Source: Cristatella mucedo
Taxonomy: Eukaryota > Bryozoa > Phylactolaemata > Cristatellidae
Direction of reading: 5' to 3'
NCBI GenBank assembly: GCA_009760855.2
Contig: WPIO01000023.1
Coordinates: forward strand, 2,894,001-2,954,000
DNA length: 60,000 bases
Shown: piece by piece, positions 23,749 to 36,618 of the stretch
Numbering within the stretch: position 1 is the stretch's first letter
Layout: every line of letters starts with the position of its first letter
Translations under genes and position numbers: made by a program
Notes under the pieces: model-generated
Told to the model about the DNA's origin: nothing
Seen by the model: only the letters and a program-made list of their open reading frames with translations
Databases searched by the model: none

Positions 23749-24934
23749 CTGCAACAGAAATTTACTAGTTAAAAGAAGGATGCCAGAGACTTCATAGATG
23801 CACTGTCTAAATTCGCAAGTAAGCCAAATTTACATTCACGACTACACGCCCACACATAATGACACACAAAGGCAAATGAGTGTGCGAAAGTCCCACGAAA
23901 CATGAATCCAAGACCACAGCGACACGCACGAAGCAGAAGACGCCAGTCAACTCAGTGTGGAGGCAAAATAGCAAACAATGTCCATTCACCCTACGTTCAA
24001 TGCGAGGCATAATAACCTTGAATAATGACACCAAAAATTACACGCTTACACAAGGTTAACTAATTCAAGAAGTCAAAACGAATTAACAAGCAAACGAAGG
24101 ACTCGCCGTCGCAACGGTAGCATTCACCAAACACGAGCACCGCAAGAGGGGAATGACCACAAAGGACCACTAGGAAAAAACTTTGCGTGCATGCCCGACC
24201 GATCGCGGCAACATACGACCACGGCAGGCTGCTCTGCACCGCCACGAAATGGGCAACTTACAAAGGATCGCGCGAAGACCCGCGCAGAAAAACTTAACCA
24301 AGAATTGATTCTTTTATACCGGTTCGTTGCTGCCACACAGTTTTTTCGGACATCAATAGTCGAAACAGCAACAAATAACATATGCCTTTTTTCAACCTGG
24401 CTGCTTCAATAGCTAGCTGGGGGGGGAACAGGCTACACATGCCAACAACATGAAGTGGCAAGTCGTTGACTCCATAGGCACCACTAACTGATACTTACTC
24501 GCATCACTGTTATTGTGTAGTCGCTGTCTGTAACTCATCAAAGTCAAAAGTACTGAGTGTTACGCTGGAGAGGTTTTTTACAGCCCTTTACTCTGAGCCT
24601 AAGCGGCGTAAGTGTGCATGAAAAATAAGCACATGCAGGAGTACAAAGCATAATGGCACCACCCTAAGAGTAAGCATTAAATGCACACTGCCGTCTGGCC
24701 TAAACAAGAGACATTTTAATTGCCAGAGGCAAAATAAATTTGACATCAGTTCAATGCCCAGCTATAGAATCAACAGTGCATTGCAGGAGCTAAAACCATA
24801 GGCTAACCTGCACTACGATTCACCTGGATGCCAATTTAATCGTCCGTCCTTCCAGTTTCTAATAATGCCCCGACGACTAAGAGAGTGCAATCGAAAGCCT
24901 GCTGATAAGGTATTAGTTAATATATATGCTTTAT

Positions 24935-25095
24935 GCTAGCTGATTTAACAGCCTCTTTTTGTATAGCGACGGAAGAGCCTTTACGGCTATCACCACCGCT
25001 TGCAGTGGCGATAAAGGATCGCCCACCGCAGGATTCGAACCCACGACCTCGGGGCCGAGGTCGTGAAAAGCAACCGCCTTACCTAATGAGCCTAG
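24935..25095 (-). mobile_element. SINE1 (tRNA-derived)
   Basis: Near-identical to the 10.1-kb copy: agctgatttaacagcctctt, aggattcgaacccacgacct, aaaagcaaccgccttaccta. Lies in the duplicated intron segment. Confidence 0.85.
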
Positions 25096-25604
25096 TTAAG
25101 GATGTACAGACATTGCTGACAGAATTAGATACCACTAATGTGGCCAAGTGCTAATACTTTCTCATAAACTGCCGTGGCAAGCACGGGGATTCTACAGTTT
25201 TGATGCACATTAGCTGCATTTTACATCATAGGCCGACTTAACAAGTCATAGCACTAGACATATCTCCCTCGGTTCAGTACAGTACCTCAATGTCCACCTT
25301 CCTCAATGCCTGCCACTACTGACATCATCTCGAAATTCATCTTCCAGTCTAAGATTACCATCAGCCCTTTAGACAATATACCTACAGCTATCTTTCTGAG
25401 ATACACAAATTCTTTGTTGCCCAATATGAATAGCATGAATTGTTATTATAAAGCGGGAGAAGCTTGAATTGTTTCTCTCGATTTGTTGATCCGACATAGT
25501 CGGAGCTTGGGAGTGAATGAATGTAACGATTGCTATGAAATCCTCAGGGGGCACACTTCCTGGGTCTTCCTCTTCGCGCCTAGGCGGCTCAGATCAGTCT
25601 CTAA

Positions 25605-25725
25605 TAATAATAATAACAAAAACAATAATTCCAATATTAATAAATGCTTAAGGGGCCCTCAGATCAGAAAACCTGAACTCTTTCTAAGCACTTTACATTT
25701 GCTGCAAAGGAAGCGCGATCGAATA
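25605..25725 (-). mobile_element. LINE 3' tail (minus strand)
   Basis: (AAT)n then agggccctcagatcagaaaa and tttctaagcactttacattt, ending gctgcaaaggaagcgcgatc: complement of the LINE 3' UTR. Confidence 0.7.
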
Positions 25726-26347
25726 TCCGGTGGAACTGGTACCTAGCTTTACGTATGCACACGCGTACACGCTCGCGCACATAGACACATGCATACACAC
25801 GCGAGCACGCAAGCATTTAATTATACATTCGCGGTACCCTTTCAACATAGCTCGCCGCACTAGCCTTGTATGCTTCACCTGGGTATTAGTGCAGGGCTAG
25901 GAGAATGCGGCCCGCGCTCGCTATGATACCAGAAGGGTCTTCAGCCGTTCCGCAAGCACACATTCGCCCAGAGCTTACATCCCAGTCGCACCGCATCTAT
26001 GCAGGTGCTTTCTTGCGACGGTTGCAGCTGCTTCTTTACTTTCCAGAAAGTGTACGCGTGAGGAGTCTCCTGGCAATCTCGCCGCCGTCAAATCGCATTC
26101 CCGCTACGCGACGCTTAGTTTTCATGTGAATCGACTACGTGCTGATGCTGCAGAGCCAGCATGAAAGCGAAACTCATCCGGCGCGAAGTGCCCAGAAGTA
26201 GCTGGCTCGAGATTTATAAAAATCAACGAGGCAACAGATTGCAGCAAGAAATGTCGGCGCCGGCCGGCCACTTTTGAGGCTGATACACCGGCAGCGCGAG
26301 CTCGAGCGAAATCTTCCTGTGGCCCTTGGAGCGACGGGAGCCGGGTT

Positions 26348-27665
26348 CGTCGAATTACCGCAATCCACTCTGATTAGGCTAACATTGACCAGACATTAGC
26401 TTCGCAGAGCTCACATTTTGGGCCGCTATTGTAGTGCACGTTCAAATTTATCCATCCACCAGTTTTCATGTTGCCGTGCGCACTCAAACCTCTGCCAACG
26501 AGCCTCAGCACCGGATGCCTGTACCGCAATCCGTCTCTGCTCCCTTCAAATCTACCAACAAATCAACTGCACACAGTTCAAAAAGATTGGAGTATCAAAC
26601 TAAGCTACGTGTACAATGTGCCCACATGATTTCTCGCGACTCCGCTGACGCGTTCTCACCAAGTCCACTGAAATAACATTGCAGCGGCCCAGGCCGACAC
26701 CGCAATCTACTGCATTCCACGGCGAAACGAAAGAAATCCTGCTCAAAAAGCTCCCTTTTTGATTGAACATGACAGCGCACTCTGCGGTAATTGCACTTGA
26801 AAAATTTCACTTGCGTTGGCACGGCCGTTCTTGTGCAATGCAATGCGGTCGACTGCAGTTGCCCGTAATCCACCGAATCCATCGCAAAAATCGAAATAGA
26901 TTGCTCCAAGCTCCAGTTTTTATTGCATATTAAAGTATGCCTGGTTTTGTGGACGCCCATGTAAAATTAAAAAAGAAATTGTGCATCCTTGCACTGTGGC
27001 AACGCGCGGCAATCGCCTGAAATGACCTGGGAAACTACCGAAATCCACTCTATTCCATTACACATCATCCTCAGATCGCCATCGCGAAGCTCTAACTGAC
27101 ATTGCAATACGACTAATCTCAGTTCAAAGTGCGCCAACAAAATTTCGCTCCATTGTGCACACGCGTTCTCATAAAATGCACTGCAATCGACTGCCACGGC
27201 CCAGTCCCATAGCGAAATCCTCCGCAATCCTCCTCAATCCTCCGCACAGCGACCAGAACGCGGGCACTTGAAGCTCTAATCGTGATTGCTCGCTGCTCTA
27301 CTCTTCGGTTTTTGTGTACTCGCATAATTTCACTGTCATTGCCTCTGCAATTCTGCAGCAATGCACTGCAATCGACTGCAGTAGCCCTGGCCAAAACTGC
27401 AATGTACTTTAATCCAAAGAATCCACGGCCTCGGAATATACGGAAATCTATAGCAGTCTATTAAAAATAGACTGGACGCTGCTTGTTGACGCTCCCATTT
27501 AGATTTCTCGTTCGTGTATACTCTATTTTTGATCCGCCCAGGAAATGCCGTTGGTAATGCCGTTGGTAATGCCAGCCCTCGGTCGCTGCATTGCAATCAA
27601 CGGCATTGGCACACGTCAATACAGCAATCTTCTGCAATCCGTCGCAAATCGACTGCACGTTGGCT
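26348..27665 (-). repeat. Left foldback arm: about 7 tandem units
   Basis: Units recur about every 165-180 bp (cores near 26360, 26690, 26855, 27020, 27195, 27375, 27600), each with a core like gcaatcgactgcagt-gcc...ccgcaatcc, the complement of the right-arm core. The arm is much shorter than its partner, and its inner and outer units match the inner and outer units of the right arm, so interior units were lost here or gained there. Confidence 0.7.
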
Positions 27666-27844
27666 GAGCAAAGTTAAAGTAACATAATTAATTACATCGA
27701 ACTTGTATTAAAGTGGCAAATTATACCTAATGTAATACCAATATTGCAATCGTGATGAATGCAAGGCCTGGCCATTGCCGCCGATTTCCACGAGGTTCGT
27801 ATGAGTGTAGGTAAATGACTAGTTTAACAAAAGAGGGTGGCACG

Positions 27845-28135
27845 TAGCCTGGTAGGGGAGTAGATGCTAAAGGTAGGCTGGAGCCAAAGAATGAACGGAC
27901 CTAACAGTCAGTGACAGAACCTTGAGGTCGATGCGCTTTAGGACTGGGAGCCAGTGCAGGTCGTCGAGAAGTAGTGTGATGTGGCAACTGCCATGCTCAT
28001 TACAGACAAGCCTAGCAGCCGATATTTGTACCAACTGTAAAAGCTCGATTGCACGGGGCCGGTAGACCGGCAATCGCTCTTCTATTGTTTGCGGTAACGA
28101 GGATCTGTCTCGGCGTGATAGTCGGAACAACAAAG
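27845..28135 (-). mobile_element. LINE ORF2 fragment inside the foldback centre
   Basis: Minus strand reads ELLQLVQISAARLVCNEHGS, LLLDDLHWLPVLKRIDLKVL and VRSVHSLAPAYL, matching the RT C-terminal part of the main LINE family. No hairpin tail. Confidence 0.8.
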
Positions 28136-28138
28136 CGA

Positions 28139-28290
28139 TATATATATATAATAAATGTAATTCATTTGTATAGCCCCCAAGAGAACTTAATCTCTATTCG
28201 GGCGCTTCACATATGCCTAGGGGCTCAAGCCCACGACGTCAGCCAGACCTTGGTCGTGGCGAGCACCTTAGCCGCTGGACCAAACCAGTT
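28139..28290 (-). mobile_element. SINE2 (minus strand), in foldback centre
   Basis: Starts with (TA)n and aataaatgtaattcatttg, then agagaacttaatctctattc, gggctcaagcccacgac and cgctggaccaaaccag. Follows the LINE fragment directly. Confidence 0.8.
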
Positions 28291-28909
28291 CGGCGATTAA
28301 TGACGTTGACGAGCTCGACGATGTGAATGCACTCATTTATAAGGTCAATGCGTATATGTTGTTTCTTCGCGATTTGAATTCACGCCTTTTTTCTTACACA
28401 GCGAGTTCCTGAATACTCTACCAGCAAAGGTCTGGCTTCGGAAAAGAGGTGTACCCGTCTGCTCACCTGTGTACCTGTTCGCGAAAAGAAAACGTGCGAA
28501 GACGCGTGGATTTTTGCACTGTTTGTCGCTCTTGTGATGTAATGTGCGGCACCGATCGATATAACTTGCTTTGCTTACATAACTTCCGTAATAGCTTATG
28601 TTTCATATAAAATCATCGAAATGACACTTAATGTGATACCTTTGTGTTCATTAGATTGTGTCCATGTTTAGTTCGCTTACATTGTTCAAGCACTCAATTT
28701 TAACCGATCATAACAGCGATACGCAAAGATGTATCATATTTACTTTATAAATTGGTTAATGAGATTCTTGAAAGATTGATTCGCGATCCAAGTACACCCG
28801 GCCATAATTTTCCTGTGCTCGAGCAGCTCCTGAAGTTTGTGTCTAATCAATAAATGCATATCACCTCTAACCGCGGTATACTTGTTGAGATTGAGTATGC
28901 TACCATTAA

Positions 28910-29000
28910 CAATTAGATAAACGCTTACTTTGCAGCAAACGTAAAGTGCCTGGGATGAGATAAAGTTCTCCGATGGCGCTATACAAATGTATTTTTCATA
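28910..29000 (+). mobile_element. LINE/SINE2-type 3' tail
   Basis: ctttgcagcaaacgtaaagt, then a degenerate hairpin, then gcgctatacaaatgtatttt. Solo tail inside the foldback centre. Confidence 0.55.
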
Positions 29001-29429
29001 TTATCAAGGCTCACGCATATGCTTCTTTGTCCGACCGATAAGGTCCCTGATGGCTTGGCACTGACCTGCAAACTGAAAGTTCACACCCTCGACACTTCCT
29101 CCGAAAGCCCTCAGGTAGAGCACGATAAGTAAATATCTATAATTTTCACCTTAACCTCGCTACAGCTGTTCGAGCCTGAAGTTTTACTAATTAGCGTAGC
29201 GTCCCACCTTACCGCTGATGTTTTAGCACTCAGTGGAACTTTATACCAAACACGGCCGCGGAGAGCCGGTGACATAATTTTCCAGCTAACAACAAGGTCT
29301 CCCTCACCTGGTACGCCCGCTTGACGCACACACCTCTTCTCATGACTTGATTTGAGTAAGTACACTAACAACGACAGAGAAACTACGGGTACTACTTATT
29401 TCACGTACACGCTTACATTTGCACTTTGT

Positions 29430-29530
29430 GAGATAATAATAAGAGTAATAACTTTTTTTAGTACCCTCAGAGATCGGAATCGTATTCTAGGCACTTTACA
29501 GATGCTGTAAGGACAGCATTACAAAATGTT
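29430..29530 (-). mobile_element. LINE 3' tail (minus strand)
   Basis: (AATAA)n, taccctcagagatcggaatc and ctaggcactttacagatgct: complement of the LINE tail, diverged. Confidence 0.6.
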
Positions 29531-29899
29531 TGATTTTGATTATGTAAACCGTCCTTAGTTGCTACCTCCATGCTGCTGACACAATTAATCAAAACCATTA
29601 ACCAGCGACGACTATGCAATCACGCACCTTTAGGTGAAATTTAGCTTGGTCAGATTGGTTTGATCAAGTCTGTTGGCTGTGCTGTGCACCCACCAAGCAG
29701 CATGGTCATTGAGTGAGCTCTAGTAATCTCTCATTCGACCTACTTATTTTCGGTGAGCTTAAGTAGATTGTTCAACTGGTCTACGGTGGTTGCGAGAAGC
29801 ACACCATGGACCTACTACTCGAACAGTACGGCATTAGAAGAGCATGGTATTTCCAATGCTGTGCAATACTCGACAATAAATGTGTGAGAACATCGACAT

Positions 29900-32870
29900 T
29901 TTCGGATTACCTTCAAACTTTTAAAATGTAATGTGCAATTATGCCACGAGAATTAAAGCTTCACGTAGCCAATTGCTAGATGATTTGTAAAAGGTTGTAA
30001 TAAATTGCAGGATTTGCTGGAGGATTAGCAATTAATTGCTGTTTTCCCCAAATTGAATGCATATATTGGGTTGAAATGGAAGGAGAACACATAAAAACGT
30101 GCACTTTCATACCCGATATATAAGTTTAGGTTTGCACAGCCAATTTGTGGTCCATTTGCGGTGGATTGCAGAAGATCGCTGCATTGGCAACGGCCATTTC
30201 CGTTGATTGAAATGCAGTGACCGAGAGCTAGCACCAACAATTGCATTCCCGGGGTGCAGCCGAAATAGATGACAAAGAGAAATCTAAAAATGAACATCGC
30301 CCAGCAACTTTCGTCTATTTGTGACGGTGCGTTGTGGATTGCCGTATTTTCCCAAGACATTGCGGTCGATTGCCGTGCGTCGCTCTCAACTGTACCTTCG
30401 CGATTGGTTGAAAGGATGCGGTTGCCTTTTTATACAATGCCATATACTCAAAAAGAACAGTTGGATGTTCTTCCACCAGCTCTGTGTGTAATTGTAACAG
30501 ATTGTCACTGACTGCCGTATTTTTCCGGGCCATTGCCTTCGATTGTTATTCAATGCCCGAGATTGACGCACACACTGGGTTGAAAGTATGTACACGCACT
30601 GTGATCGTTACGTTACGATAATTACAAATTCAAACAGACGATTTCCAGCAAATTTGAAACCGATTGTGGTAGAGGCCGGGCCATTACCGTAGATTGCCGT
30701 GCATTGCTCTCGATTGTACGCTCTCGATTTTTTAAAAGGATTTCGCTGCACTTTTAATACAGTGTAGTGCAATACTCAAGAAAAGTTGAAGCTTCTCTCA
30801 GCAACAGTTGGTTCATTTGTAACGAACTATCATTGATTGGCGTATTTCTCCGGGCCATTGCCGTCGATTGCCGTCGATTGAACGCACACAATGGGAGAAA
30901 ATTATGCGAGCGCACAGTTACATGTTACATGGAATAAAATTTGCAGTTTCTTGCAGCCAATCTTTTCAATTTCCACGGATTGAGCTATCGACCCCGACAA
31001 TTGATATGGATTGCTGTGCATTGCTTACAGTTAATGAGCAAAGCATCTTGAAAATGTCACGGTTTCACTTTGGGCGCAGCGGAATGCTACATGTAATGAC
31101 AATTGAGGCTTCGCAATGCCAATTTTTTGACAATTTGCCGCGGGTTGGGGTATTGGCCAGGGCCATTGCTATCGATTGCCATTCATTACTCAAGATTGTA
31201 CGTGCCCGATTGGTTGAAAGGATGTGATTACAATTTAAACACAGTGAGTGCTTTGTGACAGGTAAGATACATTTTCTCTTGGCCCAGTCACTTTCAGGTG
31301 GTTTGCGATGAATCATAATGGATTGCCATATTTGCCCGAGCCATTGCCGTCGATTGCCATCTATTGCATAAGACTGAACGGTCTGAGCGGGTTGAAAGTA
31401 TATGCGTGCGCAGCGAGATGTTACGTGGAATGAGAATTGAAGCTTAGTGCAGCCGATTTCTCGTCGATTTGCCACGGATTGCGGTGTTGGTCCCAGTCAT
31501 TACTTTTGATTGCCGTGCATTGGTGACAATAAACTTGCAAAATAGCTTGAAATTCCTACGACTTCACTTTTAGCTCATAGAATTGTGGTATGTGATGACA
31601 ATTGGCACATCATGCAACCAATTTGTGGTCGACTTGCCACGGATCGTAGTGGATTGCTGCTTAGAGCCAAGCCGTAGCCATAGCCATAGATTACCATGCA
31701 TTGTCCGAGATTGTACGAACGCAATTTTTTAAAGTTATATGGTTGATTTTCACCAGTTTGCTTTGTAACATGCATTCAAAATTAGATCATTGCAAAACTG
31801 ATTTCAGGGCATTTTGCATCAGATTGATGTAGATTGCGGTATTGGCCCGGGCCATTACAGTCGATTGCAGTGCAACGCTGCCAAATATTCGAGGCAATTG
31901 TAGAGAAGTTGTGAGATTCCACAATAAACAGAGGGTATAGCTATGTGCAATCATAATTAGAGCTTAAAATATACGTATTGTGGTGATTAGCGGTAGATTG
32001 ACGTACTGGCCCGGGCTACTGCAATAGATTGCAGTGCATTGCTGCAGATTTGGTAGAGGCAATTACAGGGAAATTATACGAGTACACAACAACCGAAGAG
32101 TAGAGCAGCGAGCAATCATAATTGGAGCTTCAAGTGCCCGCGTTCTGGTCGCTGTGCGGAGGATTGAGGTGGATTTCGCTATTGGACTGGGCCGTGGCAG
32201 TCGATTGCAGTGCATTGCATGAGAATGCATGTGCACAATGGAGTGAAATTTTGTCGGTGCACTTTGAACTGAGACTAGTCTTATTGCAACGTCAATTAGA
32301 GCTTCGCGATGGCAATTTGAGGATGATTTGTAATGAAATAAAGTGGATTGCGGTAGTTTCCCCGGTCATTTCAGGCGATTGCCGCGCATTGCCAGAGTGC
32401 GAGGATGCACATTTTGTTTTAGTTTACGTGGGTGTGCACAAAACACAGTGCACTTTAATACGCAATACAAACTGGAGTTTGGTGCAATCTATTTTGACTT
32501 TTTGCAGTGGATTCGTCGGATTAAGGGAGGTGGACTGCGTAATTGGCCCGGGCAACTGCAGTCGACTGCAGCGCATTGCATGAGAACGGTCGTAACAACG
32601 CAAGTGAAATTTTTTAGGTGCAATTTTCGAAGAGTGCGCTGTCATGTGCAATCAAAAAGGGAGCTTTTTGAGCAGGATTTCTTTCGCTTCGCCGTGGAAT
32701 GCAGGAAGTCATTTTCAGAAGTTCTCGTGAGCACAACGACATGAAATTTGGTGGATATATACATTTAGACGTGTACTATAATATCAGCCCAAAACTTGCA
32801 CTCGGTGAGGCTAATGTCTGGTCAATGTTAGCCTAATGAGAATGGATTGCGGTAAGTCGTCGAACCCGCG
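29900..32870 (+). repeat. Right foldback arm: about 17 tandem units
   Basis: Cores of the type gccattgccgtcgattgcc, preceded by gccacggattgcggt, recur near 30010, 30157, 30330, 30495, 30660, 30830, 30975, 31140, 31315, 31475, 31640, 31815, 31990, 32165, 32345 and 32515, a spacing of about 145-180 bp and mostly near 170. Units are diverged from each other but share the core. Open frames in this arm simply reflect the repeat. Confidence 0.75.
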
Positions 32871-32879
32871 GCAGGACGC

Positions 32880-33230
32880 CTAACCTGCAGAATCTGTGGC
32901 ATGGCGCTTTCCTTACAAGCCTGAAAAACGGGCTTGGATACGGCCGTCGCCATTTATTGAAAGTCCGATCCTCCCACCTGCGCCGTCAGCGGCATATGGA
33001 GAGAACGAACTTGGCGCGGCGGCCGGACGCCGAACGCGAACGCACACGCGCACAAATTTCAGGTGCGCCTCAGCCAGTGGAGCATACCGTTGCCGGTCAT
33101 TGGGAAGCCACTGGCAATGGCGTATTGCGTTCTCTGCACTACGAACTGGTTGCTCCACACGAGCGGCTACCTAGTGTGAGGTTTCAGCTTCAATAGGTTC
33201 AAATGTCGAATGTTCAAATGGCGAGGAATT
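32880..33230. other. CpG-rich segment, no gene recognised
   Basis: Sharp local rise in G+C and CpG (gcgcggcggccggacgccg near 33016) between the foldback element and the AT-rich block. It could be a promoter or an old element end. Open frames on both strands match nothing I know. Confidence 0.4.
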
Positions 33231-33399
33231 TATCGCTTTTATTCTCCGGAATAATGAAAGCGGTAAGTTAAAAGCGGGCCGGAGATTTTTTCAGTGCGCC
33301 AGTCAAATTAGCCGCTACGCACGAACGAATTGTTAGCGTTGGGATTATTTGGAATGATTCTTGAACGGCTGTTTGTGCTTGTGTGAGCTCAGCTGACTT

Positions 33400-35600
33400 G
33401 CTAGCTTAGAGGACGGGTGCACTAATATTATCAAACACCCGCGAGCCCTCAATGCATGTACACAGAGAAACATTTGATGCTAGTTCAACAATGTTATCGA
33501 AAATGTCTAGGCAGTAAACCGCAATACTAGTTTGATTTGCTTCTGATGTCGCCAGTGGAATTATTTTTTTAAATTCTATACTAACCTATAGTCTTTTAGT
33601 GTTCTAAGTAGTTGATCATAATATTGTAGATCAATTACACGAATTTCAAACAGAGATAGCCATTCAGGATATGTTACATCAACAGGCTTAGTAACTTCGT
33701 TAAGACCTTGAGAACTGCTTTCTAAACTGTACAAAATCAAAATGGGTCATTGAACCTTTTCCTTGGTTGACCACTTCTAGCGAAGGTTGGATATTGAGTA
33801 GAACTATTAGAAACTACACCTAAATTGTCAGCGTTACAGCGGTTGTAAGTAGTACTACTGTTTACAATATGACTATTATACTTATCAAACCCAGGTACTG
33901 CTAGAATAAGATAATCAGTTATCTAATATTGTCAATTCTGTTTTCTTTTGCTGATAGGGCTTTTTGTATATTTTAATTCCTGGTTGGTACTACTTTGAGT
34001 CATGTTTTCATATCTTATAGGACTACTGAATTATTAGATTCTCTTTACATGATCGCTTGAAATGTCTGCTAAACTTCTCGGTTCGTGGCAGTTCCAGACG
34101 CACTAGTCATTATGGCATCGTAATCAAGACCAACTTTTGTTAACTCAAGAGTAAAAAGAACATTATACAATATCATGTTCATATTACCATAATATCCAGA
34201 CAGTCTTGCTGTAGAATGAAATACTAAATGCTATAATTAGTGTCAATTATGTTGTTAGTAAGTTCTCTTCTATAAATAAAACCAATAGTGCTTGTTGTGG
34301 CTCCACATGCTGGTGGGCTAGTGTAATCTGTAATTTCAACATACATGTAATCTATGGAATAGCAGGATCCTCAGTTCTATTATAGTCATTTAGATACTTT
34401 AGAAGACCCATAAGCGTTGATACTGATCCAACTCTTCAGTCAACGACATGATTTCAATTTCTTCGTTACCTAGTCTAACTTTCATTAACTGAAACCTCCA
34501 AGCCCCCAGCGTTATTAACTAGCCCAACTGCCAAGTTCCCATCTGGATCGGCATATCGACCACAATCAGCAGTTTGTACTTGAATATGCCTTGACAAAAG
34601 GAAATAGGAGAGATGGATAGTAAATAGCACTGATTTTGTCCTCAAGGTAATATGAAAATTATAAGTTTTTTGCTACAGCATGAAGATCTCTAATACTAGA
34701 TAGGAAAAATGATCGATTTTGATAAATCCAAATTAAGCATCTTGGTAGTGGACGATCATTTAGTTTTAAAACAGCATCAATGGGAGCACTCGCCTTTTTT
34801 TATCCATATAAAAAAGAAAAGTTTTTATTGTCTCTTTTCTTGTTGTATGATCCGGTCACAATTTGTCTCATCGTTTCTCCATATCCGTTTGCCCTAGTAA
34901 TATGACTTTTATAGATTTTTATTACTTTTTCAATTTATTTAAATGCATTTAGATCGTGTTCTTTTAAATTTTTAGAATATTTTCATTTCATAATCCACGT
35001 TATTGCTTTTAATTGTCTTTTTCTTTTCATTTAATTTTTTATATAGCTTCCCTAATTTTCAGCACCATCTGCTTTACTTTTATTTTTATCCAATACCACA
35101 TTCTTGTTTTTTCTTTCTTTCATATTCATATTTTTTTCTTTTTCCTCCTCGGCTATATCGTCCAGTTCTATTTGTCTTTGTGCATATTCTTGATCAAAGT
35201 TTTTTATTTTTGTTTGAAGTGCAATTAGTTTTCTGTGGTGCATTTCTATTCTTTTGTTAGCTAAGTTGACAGCTAAATTTTTACTCCAGCAGCCACCTTT
35301 CCATCCCCATCTATTAAATTGTCTGCACAATGTCAGTTGTTTAGCATTTGTTATTAATTTCCAAACATACTTCAACAAAGATGAATTTTGGTGTATTTTT
35401 ATTTTCTTTGGCACATCAGGTTTGGTAGATTTTGTTTATTAAAGATCGGTGCACTTTTACATTGCGTATTATTTATATTGATATTGGGTTTCATTAGGTT
35501 TAGTTGTGACAGTCACTTAAAGGTATACATATTGTTACTTATTGTAGAACAATTATTTTTTGGTTCATACGGTTGTTTAAATCAATGAATATTAGTGATT
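33400..35600 (-). pseudogene. AT-rich decayed coding block 1, mobile-element- or virus-like
   Basis: Strongly AT-rich DNA, unlike the GC-rich stretch at 32.9-33.2 kb. On the minus strand, protein-like runs appear in shifting frames between 34480 and 34050 and in a longer frame at 35414-35052 that is rich in lysine, glutamate and asparagine and has no ATG. The runs are broken by many stops. I do not recognise the family; an ancient large DNA element or endogenised virus is possible. I give no joined translation. Confidence 0.35.
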
Positions 35601-35912
35601 TACAATGCAATGAGTGTATAAGGATTCTCCGCATATATTCTGCTACTTCTGCAGGAGATTTTCGACAGAAGAGCACCGGCCACTGATTACTAACATTACT
35701 CAAATAGTCCTACGAATACTTCCAATATCACGCCTACTTCCGATGCAAACTGAGAGGTCTGGATAGGACATGGGAATTACACGTGGTGTGGAAGACGTGT
35801 GTAGAAAATTTGACACAATGGTTTAAATGTAAAAGAAATTGCACGTCATTTGGAGTACCGGTGATTTAGAGAAAAAACTGACAGTTTCGTATTATTATTT
35901 TGCATCACTAAC

Positions 35913-36614
35913 GTTGGCTGAATCCGTTTCACAGCCATTATGCCGGGAGATTTTACCTTGACCTGCAGTGCGCAGCACTGACTGACTCAGGACACCGGCT
36001 ATTTTTGGAGCTGCAGACCACTGCTGATTGGCTGCATATCACGTGTAAATAGACCAATTGGCCTCTGCCAAGGCTACGTCAGCTACGGTTGATCAGGGCT
36101 GATCAGAGCGTGATGTAATGTAATGTAATGTATCTCCTTCCGTAACTCCGCAAAGTCATAGAGACTATGTGGGTGTTACGCAGGAGAGTTTTGCATAGCG
36201 AACTCACAGCCTAAGCGGCTTTCGGTACGCATTCGGTAGCCAAAAGACTTCGGCTCACACCACAAAGAGAAAGTGGGAAGCATAGCAAAGTCAGGAGACC
36301 AGTTGAGGTAGTGAGTAGCATGGAAGTAGCAGATCAGGATCGCTGAAAAGGATGAGCCATAGTCGGCAGCAGGAGAGTAGTTGTCGTTGCGTAATAAATC
36401 ATGAAGAGAAGCCAGTTGTATCAAGATTAATATGTATGATGGCTTGCTCAGCCAATAGTAATAATTTAGGACTACTATATATTGGACCTATTGTTGCTTA
36501 TTCTTAACCGTATTTGATACGGTCCACATTCTGTTTGTTAGCTGCGTTATTAAACACTGCAGTTTTCTTGACCACTGACTGGTGAGTGGCTTCACGGCAG
36601 CACTGGGTCTCACA
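35913..36614 (+). repeat. 5' LTR of the copia element (with SINE3 insertion)
   Basis: Matches the right LTR across tttgatacggtccacattctg, atggcttgctcagcc and ttcacggcagcactg. It is about 300 bp longer than the 401-bp right LTR because a SINE3 copy (36114-36394) interrupts it after gatcagagcgtgat. Confidence 0.85.
36114..36394 (-). mobile_element. SINE3 inserted in the copia 5' LTR
   Basis: gtaatgtaatgtaatgtatc tail at 36114, body in complement, end at ggagagtagttgtcgttg. Absent from the 3' LTR, so it landed after the copia insertion. Confidence 0.85.
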
Positions 36615-36618
36615 GGTT

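Larger units (their letters stand above)
23749..26347 (-). repeat. Duplicated AMFR intron-1 segment
   Basis: Diverged copy of the AMFR intron 1 (3706-8430), collinear and in the same orientation. Matching blocks include 23841-23980 with 3901-4020, 24395-24500 and 24640-24800 with 5101-5370, and 25960-26340 with 7890-8270. Similarity stops at about 26347, where the foldback element begins, so exon 1 of this copy is missing. Confidence 0.75.
27666..29899. other. Foldback centre: nested repeats, no gene seen
   Basis: Contains a minus-strand LINE ORF2 fragment (27845-28135), a minus-strand SINE2 (28139-28290), a plus-strand LINE 3' tail (28910-29000) and a minus-strand LINE tail (29430-29530). 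The blocks 28300-28900, 29000-29430 and 29530-29900 show nothing I recognise. Confidence 0.55.
26348..32870. mobile_element. Foldback-like element with long inverted tandem-repeat arms
   Basis: The outer 500 bp on each side are inverted copies of each other at roughly 90% identity by eye (for example 26715-26830 against the complement of 32590-32700, and 26350-26430 against the complement of 32790-32870). Both arms are made of about 170-bp tandem units. The inner ends also match (27560-27660 with the complement of 30130-30240). Long inverted arms of subterminal repeats are the hallmark of foldback transposons. The centre (27.67-29.9 kb) holds only other repeats and no transposase I can recognise, so the element is non-autonomous. 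It interrupts the AMFR duplicate. No target-site duplication was established. Confidence 0.7.

Noticed and set aside
30025-32744. Several 60-150 codon frames, with relatives on the opposite strand at 26.6-27.6 kb
   Set aside because: They follow the tandem units of the foldback arms and are not constrained as protein.
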